Positions 42,436-47,669 of a stretch of 47,669 bases of DNA are shown here, piece after piece. The stretch is taken from the NCBI GenBank assembly GCA_948485625.1, contig CAOMRW010000014.1, positions 1 to 47,669 of the forward strand, written 5' to 3'. Each line of letters opens with the position of its first letter. Positions within the stretch are counted from its first letter, which is position 1. A program made the position numbers and the translations under genes. The notes under the pieces were generated by a model. It saw only the letters and a list, made by a program, of their open reading frames with translations. It made no database searches and had not been told where the DNA came from. Origin of the DNA: an uncultured Clostridia bacterium. GTDB taxonomy: Bacteria; Bacillota; Clostridia; TANB77; CAG-508.

Positions 42436-45048
42436 ATGTCAAATATTAAAGAAGAAATCAATATTAAAAAAATCTATGGTGAACAATGTACATTACCTAA
42501 AGATGATTTTATTAAAAAATATAATATTAACATAGATACTGGTCTCTCCTCTAGTGAATCACAAAATAATATACACAAATATGGATTAAATGAAATAAGT
42601 CAAAACAAACCAAAAAAATGGTATAATTATCTATTCGAAAGTCTATTTAGTCCTTTTAATAGCATTTTATTAGGAATAACACTTGTACTAATATACACTG
42701 ATATTGTTATACCAGAAGAAGCAAGTTATGCAAATATAATAGTAATTTTAGTATTAGTAATTGCCAGTACACTTTTAGAATTCTTCGAAGAATTTCGTTC
42801 AAACAAAGCTGCTGAAAAATTAAAAGAACTAGTCGCAACTACATCACATGTAATAAGAGATGGAAAAGAAATCAAAATTCCAATAAAAGATATAACAATT
42901 GATGATATTATTCTTTTATCTAGTGGTAGTATGATACCAGCCGATTTAAGAATAATCGAATCAAAAGATCTTTATGTTGGGCAATCATCTTTAACAGGTG
43001 AATCTGAAGCAGTAAAAAAATCAAATAATTCTGAATTAACTATAGATGATATAAATTCAGTAACAGATTTAGATACTATATGTTTTATGGGAACTAATGT
43101 TATAAGTGGTTCTGCCAAAGGTATAGTTATAAAAATTGCAGATGATACTTATTTAGGAAAAATAGCACATACCTTAACAACTGGTAAACCTCAAACATCA
43201 TTTCAAAAAGGAGTTCAAAATATAAGTAAATTACTTATTAAATTTATGTTAGTTATGATACCAATTGTATTTATATTAACTGCTTGGAAACATGAAACAT
43301 TAACTGCATTCACATTTGCTGTTGCAATCGCAATTGGTATAACACCTCTTCTTTTACCAGTTATATTATCTTCTAGTTTATCTAAAGGTGCAGTAAGAAT
43401 GTCTAAAAAGAAAACTATTGTAAAATCTTTAGATTCAATTCAAAGCTTTGGTGCTATGAATATACTTTGTACTGATAAAACTGGAACTTTAACAGAAGAT
43501 AAAATTGTTCTTGAAAAATATTTAGATATAAATGGTGATGAAGACTTTAGAGTTTTAAAACACGCATTCTTAAATTCGTATTTTCAAACAGGTCTAAAAG
43601 GAAATATTGATGAAGCAGTAATCACACGTGGTATTGAACACAAAATGGATAATATATGTTCTAACTATAAAAAAATAGATGAAATCCCATTTGATTTTTC
43701 ACGCAGGCGTTTATCAGTCATTGTATCAGATGAAAATGGTAAAAAGCAGATGATTACAAAAGGTGCTGTAGAAGAAATTTTAAATATTTGTACTTTAGTT
43801 GATTATAAAGGTGAAGTTTCAAAACTTACAAAAGAAATTAAAGATAATATCAAATCAATAAGTAAAAACTTGAATAAAGATGGTTTAAGAGTTGTTGCTG
43901 TTTGCCAAAAAAATGATATAAATAATGATACATCTTTTGATATTAACTCAGAAAAAAATATGGTATTAATGGGATTTATAGGGTTCCTTGACCCTCCTAA
44001 AGAAAGTTCAAAAATAGCCATAGAAAGATTAAATAATTACGGAATTAGAGTAATTGTTTTAACTGGAGATAATAGTGAAGTAACAAGATGTATATGTGAT
44101 AAAGTTAATCTAAAATCCAAAAAAATTGTTTTGGGTAGTGATATTGATAAACTCTCAGACCAAGCACTTATAAGAATATTAAAAAAAGTTAATATATTTG
44201 CCAAACTATCTCCAATACAAAAGGCCAGAATTGTTAGATTATTAAAAGAAGATGGAAATATTGTTGGATATATGGGCGATGGTATAAATGATAGTCCCTC
44301 ACTTATAAATTCAGATGTTGGAATTTCAGTTGATACTGCCGTTGATATTGCAAAAGAATCTGCAGATATTATTCTTCTAGAAAAAGACTTAAATGTATTA
44401 TTAGATGGTGTAACTGAAGGTAGGCGTACTTTTTCAAATCTTATGAAATATATAAAACTAGCAATAAGTTTCAATTTTGGAGAAGTTACATCAGTTATAA
44501 TCGCAAGTGTTCTCCTTCCATTTTTACCAATAACTCCAATACAATTACTTGTTCAAAGTTTACTATATGACTTTGGTCAATTAACACTCCCTTTTGATAA
44601 TGTTGATGAAGAATATTTGAAAGAACCTAAGAAATGGAATATCCATAGTCTAAAAAACTTTATGTTATTTATGGGACCTTTAAGTTCTACATTTGATATG
44701 ATAGTATTTGCATCAATATGGTTTTTATTTAACATTAGAGATGCAGCAACTTTTCAAACAATTTGGTTCTCTTATGGTGTAGTATCTAATCTAATTGGAA
44801 TGCATATAATCAGAACAGCAAAGGTTCCATTTGTTGAAAGTAATGCAAATAAAGTTGTTTATGCATCATCAATTATTCTAAGTATAATTGCAATAATTGT
44901 TCCATACACTACTTTAGGACATATTATAGGATTAGTATCTAACCCACTTTCCTATTTAGTTATTATAATTGGTGTTCCTATACTATACTGTTTTATTGCT
45001 CTATTTGCAAAAAAAATATATATCAAAAAACATAGTGAATGGATTTAA
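42436..45048 (+). CDS. mgtA: MgtA-family P-type ATPase, unusual M4 site
   Basis: 870 residues. P3B-type Mg2+ transporter layout: cytoplasmic head, paired membrane helices (about 75-115), TGES at 187-190, 'CFMGTNVISGSAKG', phosphorylation site DKTGT at 347-351, 'GDGINDSPSL', and a C-terminal membrane block with 'PFDNVDEEYLKEPKKWN' as in MgtA. In MgtA the M4 helix reads GLTPEMLP, with Glu in the ion path. Here it is GITPLLLP (301-308), with Leu305 in place of Glu. Mg2+ is therefore the family prediction but the ion may differ. The RBS AAAGGAAG lies in a leader stem. A GGGACG-type hairpin follows the stop. Confidence 0.9.
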   Translation: MSNIKEEINIKKIYGEQCTLPKDDFIKKYNINIDTGLSSSESQNNIHKYGLNEISQNKPKKWYNYLFESLFSPFNSILLGITLVLIYTDIVIPEEASYANIIVILVLVIASTLLEFFEEFRSNKAAEKLKELVATTSHVIRDGKEIKIPIKDITIDDIILLSSGSMIPADLRIIESKDLYVGQSSLTGESEAVKKSNNSELTIDDINSVTDLDTICFMGTNVISGSAKGIVIKIADDTYLGKIAHTLTTGKPQTSFQKGVQNISKLLIKFMLVMIPIVFILTAWKHETLTAFTFAVAIAIGITPLLLPVILSSSLSKGAVRMSKKKTIVKSLDSIQSFGAMNILCTDKTGTLTEDKIVLEKYLDINGDEDFRVLKHAFLNSYFQTGLKGNIDEAVITRGIEHKMDNICSNYKKIDEIPFDFSRRRLSVIVSDENGKKQMITKGAVEEILNICTLVDYKGEVSKLTKEIKDNIKSISKNLNKDGLRVVAVCQKNDINNDTSFDINSEKNMVLMGFIGFLDPPKESSKIAIERLNNYGIRVIVLTGDNSEVTRCICDKVNLKSKKIVLGSDIDKLSDQALIRILKKVNIFAKLSPIQKARIVRLLKEDGNIVGYMGDGINDSPSLINSDVGISVDTAVDIAKESADIILLEKDLNVLLDGVTEGRRTFSNLMKYIKLAISFNFGEVTSVIIASVLLPFLPITPIQLLVQSLLYDFGQLTLPFDNVDEEYLKEPKKWNIHSLKNFMLFMGPLSSTFDMIVFASIWFLFNIRDAATFQTIWFSYGVVSNLIGMHIIRTAKVPFVESNANKVVYASSIILSIIAIIVPYTTLGHIIGLVSNPLSYLVIIIGVPILYCFIALFAKKIYIKKHSEWI

Positions 45049-45087
45049 AAATGTGCCAAAAAGGGACGCCCCTATTGGCACATTTTT
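45047..45087. repeat. GGGACG-family hairpin, copy 6; mgtA terminator
   Basis: Thirteen-base perfect arms (45047-45059 and 45075-45087, AAAAATGTGCCAA type) with GGGACGCCCC in the centre, ending in TTTTT. It overlaps the mgtA stop region by two bases. Confidence 0.8.
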
Positions 45088-45103
45088 AGATTATATATAA
45101 CAC

Positions 45104-45132
45104 AAAAAAAGCACCGAAGTGCTTTTTTATTT
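45104..45132 (-). terminator. spoVG terminator
   Basis: AGCAC-CGAA-GTGCT (45110-45123), with A-run and T-run on its flanks, five bases beyond the spoVG stop; it can work in both directions. Confidence 0.85.
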
Positions 45133-45137
45133 TATAA

Positions 45138-45410
45138 TTATTCTGCTGATTCTTCTGCTTCAGGAGCTTCATAAGCTTCTAATATAGCTTTTTGAATTTT
45201 CTCTCTTGTTTCAGCATTGATTGGATGAGCTATATCTCTGAATTCTCCGTTTGGAGTTTTTCTGCTAGGCATAGCTATGAATAATCCATTTTGGCTTTCG
45301 ATAACTTTAATATCATGTACTGCGAATTCGTTATCGAATGTTACAGAAGCAACAGCTTTCATTCTGTTCTCTGAATTTACTTTTCTTAAACGTACATCTG
45401 TTATTTGCAT
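45138..45410 (-). CDS. spoVG: Septation/regulatory protein SpoVG
   Basis: 90 residues. Conserved N-terminus 'MQITDVRLRKVNSENRMKAVASVTFDNEFAVHDIKVI', then 'GLFIAMPSRKTPNGEFRDIAHPI'. SpoVG is a small DNA/RNA-binding regulator affecting septation and sporulation. The C-terminal tail is short and acidic. GGAAGG and ATG are well placed. Upstream at 45482-45510 is a match to the sigma-H promoter known for spoVG in Bacillus. Confidence 0.96.
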   Translation of the reverse strand: MQITDVRLRKVNSENRMKAVASVTFDNEFAVHDIKVIESQNGLFIAMPSRKTPNGEFRDIAHPINAETREKIQKAILEAYEAPEAEESAE

Positions 45411-45481
45411 TATAGTGCACCGTCCTTCCTTAAGTTTTTATTATTTTGTACATATCAGTTTATTCTTATGTACTTATTTTA

Positions 45482-45510
45482 TTATTCTCCATAAAAAATT
45501 TTTTTCCTTC
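45482..45510 (-). promoter_or_regulatory. Sigma-H promoter of spoVG
   Basis: On the minus strand GAAGGAAAA (complement of 45502-45510), 11 bases, GGAGAATAA (complement of 45482-45490). It fits the sigma-H consensus RNAGGAWWW - N11-12 - RNNGAATWW at every defined position. It lies about 70 bases before the spoVG ATG. Confidence 0.8.
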
Positions 45511-45909
45511 TTTTTTTTACATTTTTATTAAATTTTATTAAATCAATATAATTTTATATAATAAAATCATACATTTATTGATTAAATATTTTATATAATA
45601 TAAAAAATAAATATAAATATAAAAATAGATTTAAATAAAAAACAAATCCTAAAACAAATTATATTATTTTCTACTTATATATATCTTTTATATTCTTTAC
45701 AAAAAAGTAATAATTATACTAAAACCTTAATATTATTTATCAAACATAATTATAATAAATTCAACACAAAGTAATATTTATAAAAATATAGTATTTTAAA
45801 TTGTTAATATATAAATAAAATTATTTTTCTGAATGTAAATGGAGAAATCTAAATAGTTCTCTATTTGCATGCATGAGGGTAAAATCAAACTTAAATTTAT
45901 CAAAAACTA
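45511..45909. other. AT-rich intergenic region between spoVG and murC
   Basis: About 400 bases almost without G or C and without an ORF. No DnaA boxes, tRNA or known riboswitch are visible. One weak stem-loop lies at about 45838-45866 (AAATGGAGA with TCTCTATTT, one G-T pair), followed by TGCATGCATG. Otherwise I see only upstream A/T elements. Confidence 0.5.
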
Positions 45910-45938
45910 TTGAAATTTAAACTGTATAATTATATAAT
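45910..45938 (+). promoter_or_regulatory. Sigma-A promoter of murC
   Basis: TTGAAA (45910-45915), 17 bases, TATAAT (45933-45938), about 37 bases before the ATG. Confidence 0.8.
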
Positions 45939-45974
45939 CTATCTGTTATAAATAAATTTGGGGAGTGAAATTAA

Positions 45975-47363
45975 ATGCCAGATATAAAAAATATACAAAA
46001 ATACAAAAATATACACATGATTGGTATTGGAGGAGTAAGCATGAGTGGAATTGCAGCAATACTAAAAAACTGGGGATTTACAGTTACAGGATCTGATTGG
46101 ACACAATCTGAATCAACAGACAAACTAAATTCTATGGGAATAAAAGTTACAATAGGACACAATTTAGAAGATGTACATAGTTCAGATGTAGTAGTTTATT
46201 CTGCAGCAATAAAACAAGATGACCCTGAAATGCTAGAAGCCAAAAAATTAAATATACCAACTATTGAGAGAGCTGATTTCTTAGGAGAATTAACAAGATG
46301 TTTTAAAGACACTATTTGTATATCAGGAACTCATGGTAAAACAACAACAACTTCTATGATTTCAATTTGTTTTTTAGAAGCTTTAAAAGACCCTAGTATA
46401 CAAGTTGGAGCTTTCTTAAAAGCAATTGATGGAAATTATAAAATTGGTAATAGTGAACATTTCATTATAGAAGCATGTGAATATGTTGAAAGTTTCTTAA
46501 AATTTAGTCCAAAAGCAGAAATTGTTTTAAATATTGATAATGACCACTTAGATTATTTTAAAACATTTGATAATATAAAAAATGCTTTCATTAAATATGT
46601 AAAATTACTACCTAATAATGGTGTTTTAGTAATAAATGGCGATGATAAAAATTGTATAGATTTACCACAATATACAAAAGCACAAACAATCACATATGGA
46701 ATAGATAATAAAAATACTAATTTCTATGCAGAAAATATATTATTTGACAATGATGGATTTGCTGAATTTGATGTATATAAAAATAAAGAATTTTACTGCA
46801 AAATCAAACTATCTGTTCCAGGATATCATAACATACTAAATTCTCTTTCTTGTATTTCTTTATGTGATTATTATGAAATTAATAAAAAAGATATACAAAC
46901 TGCTCTAAAAAAATTTACAGGAGCTCATAGAAGATTTGAATTTAAAGGAAAAATAAATGGTGCTAGTATATATGATGATTATGGTCATCATCCTACTGAA
47001 ATAATTGCTACTTCTACTTCTGTAAATAATAAAAAGCACAATATGTCTTGGGTTATATTCCAACCTCACACTTATAGTAGAACTAAAAATCTTTTAGATG
47101 ATTTTGCTAATGCTTTATTAAATTTTGATAACATCATCGTTTTAGATATATATGCTGCAAGAGAAACAAACTCTTACAATATTTCTTCTAAAGATTTAAT
47201 TAATAAAATTGTTTCTCTTGGAAAAGATGCAAAATATATTCCAAATTTTAATGATTGTGTTTCTTTCTTAAAAGAAAATGTAAAAGAAAATGATATAGTT
47301 CTAACTTTAGGTGCTGGAACTGTTACTCAAATTGGACCTATGTTATTAGAAAATAAGATTTAA
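45975..47363 (+). CDS. murC: UDP-N-acetylmuramate--L-alanine ligase (MurC)
   Basis: 462 residues. Adds L-Ala to UDP-MurNAc, the first peptide step of peptidoglycan precursor synthesis. N-terminal domain 'HMIGIGGVSMSGIA' at about 14-27, ATP-binding P-loop GTHGKTTTT at 118-126, 'NIDNDHLDYF', 'GAHRRFEFKG', and the C-terminal 'IYDDYGHHPTEI' and 'QPHTYSRT'. GGGGAGTGAAATT precedes the ATG. Its substrate is the product of MurB, encoded elsewhere in the window. Confidence 0.97.
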   Translation: MPDIKNIQKYKNIHMIGIGGVSMSGIAAILKNWGFTVTGSDWTQSESTDKLNSMGIKVTIGHNLEDVHSSDVVVYSAAIKQDDPEMLEAKKLNIPTIERADFLGELTRCFKDTICISGTHGKTTTTSMISICFLEALKDPSIQVGAFLKAIDGNYKIGNSEHFIIEACEYVESFLKFSPKAEIVLNIDNDHLDYFKTFDNIKNAFIKYVKLLPNNGVLVINGDDKNCIDLPQYTKAQTITYGIDNKNTNFYAENILFDNDGFAEFDVYKNKEFYCKIKLSVPGYHNILNSLSCISLCDYYEINKKDIQTALKKFTGAHRRFEFKGKINGASIYDDYGHHPTEIIATSTSVNNKKHNMSWVIFQPHTYSRTKNLLDDFANALLNFDNIIVLDIYAARETNSYNISSKDLINKIVSLGKDAKYIPNFNDCVSFLKENVKENDIVLTLGAGTVTQIGPMLLENKI

Positions 47364-47367
47364 CTTT

Positions 47368-47404
47368 AAAAACTACTGAAAATTATATATTTTCAGTAGT
47401 TTTT
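47368..47404. terminator. Bidirectional terminator after murC
   Basis: Fifteen-base perfect arms (47368-47382 and 47390-47404, AAAAACTACTGAAAA type) with a 7-base AT loop, between convergent murC and the coiled-coil gene. Confidence 0.85.
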
Positions 47405-47433
47405 ATTAATAACATTATATGTAGGACTTATTA

Positions 47434-47669
47434 TTATACTGCTTCTTGAAGCTGTTTTAGTCCATTTTTTACATTCTCTCTATATTCTTCAAATTTGTTA
47501 TCATTTCTGATGACTTCTTGTTTTAGTTCTTTATATTTGTCATTAATCACTTTTTCTACAGTACCAACAAATGATTTATATTCTTCTTTAATCTCTTCAT
47601 GTATCTTTTTTACATCATCTTTAACCTCATCAATTCTTTTATTTACTTCATCTTTAACCTCATCAATTC
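47434..47669 (-). CDS. C-terminal part of a coiled-coil protein (runs off the window)
   Basis: The open frame enters from the window edge and ends at TAA (47434-47436), 78 codons in view and no start. The sequence is almost entirely charged helix. Two copies of an 11-residue unit, IDEVKDEVNKR and IDEVKDDVKKI, are followed by 'HEEIKEEYKSFVGTVEKVI' and the end GLKQLQEAV. The unit corresponds to a 33-base direct repeat (47615-47636 and 47648-47669). Heptad-like spacing suggests a parallel coiled coil; nothing more can be said of function. Confidence 0.7.
   Translation of the reverse strand, partial: IDEVKDEVNKRIDEVKDDVKKIHEEIKEEYKSFVGTVEKVINDKYKELKQEVIRNDNKFEEYRENVKNGLKQLQEAV

Noticed and set aside
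45411..45974. Replication origin in the AT-rich gap
   Set aside because: No DnaA-box clusters (TTATCCACA type) and no dnaA or dnaN nearby.
1..47669. tRNA or rRNA genes
   Set aside because: No cloverleaf with a GGTTCGAATCC-like T-arm or rRNA-like sequence was seen; intergenic regions are too AT-rich.

Overview
The window is chromosomal DNA from a very AT-rich Firmicute of the class Clostridia, probably an uncultured spore-former. The evidence is strong AGGAGG ribosome sites, sigma-A promoters of TTGAxx-17-TATAAT type, the rimP-nusA-ylxR-ylxQ-infB-rbfA-nrnA-truB order, a SleB-type cortex hydrolase, and spoVG behind a textbook sigma-H promoter. I see no rRNA, tRNA, CRISPR array, integrase or transposase gene.

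Layout. 1-9.1 kb (minus): dnaE, a large pseudopilin-anchored surface protein with a formylglycine-enzyme-like C-terminus, two small unknown proteins, sleB and holA. 9.1-14.5 kb (minus): glycogen debranching enzyme, a divergent YvcK, murB and a pilin-like protein. 14.7-16.1 kb (plus): an NfeD-SPFH membrane pair. 16.2-23.4 kb (minus): argS, a frameshifted AAA_14/DUF4143 ATPase, a HepT/MntA toxin-antitoxin pair, galE, an unknown gene, and a PHP/Nudix pair. 23.6-30.3 kb: a P-loop kinase-like gene (plus) convergent with and overlapping cysS (minus), then a class A PBP and a second frameshifted gene. 29.4-37.2 kb (minus): the ribosome and transcription operon. 37.4-42.2 kb: a DUF3298 protein, a membrane glycosyltransferase, a small unknown gene, asd, and a PurA-like enzyme with PurZ-type active-site changes. 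42.4-47.7 kb: an MgtA-type P-type ATPase, spoVG, murC and the end of a coiled-coil gene.

The core genes cover DNA replication (dnaE, holA), translation (argS, cysS, infB, rbfA, truB, rimP), cell wall synthesis (murB, murC, PBP, galE) and sporulation (spoVG, sleB). Between them lies a family of intergenic palindromes carrying GGGACG/CGTCCC ends. They sit immediately beside stop codons, and one has supplied a new 3' end to the debranching enzyme.

The observations most worth following are these. (1) A chromosomal PurZ-like adenylosuccinate synthetase homologue has the catalytic Asp replaced by Ser and the TKLD motif lost. (2) The pilin/FGE-like protein has a C-terminus with the pattern of a diversity-generating retroelement target. 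(3) Two genes are broken by the same kind of insertion, each creating an in-frame CGG codon that is otherwise almost absent. (4) An MgtA-like pump lacks the conserved M4 glutamate. (5) Several leaders can pair with their own ribosome binding sites. Readings are by eye; no database search or folding program was run.
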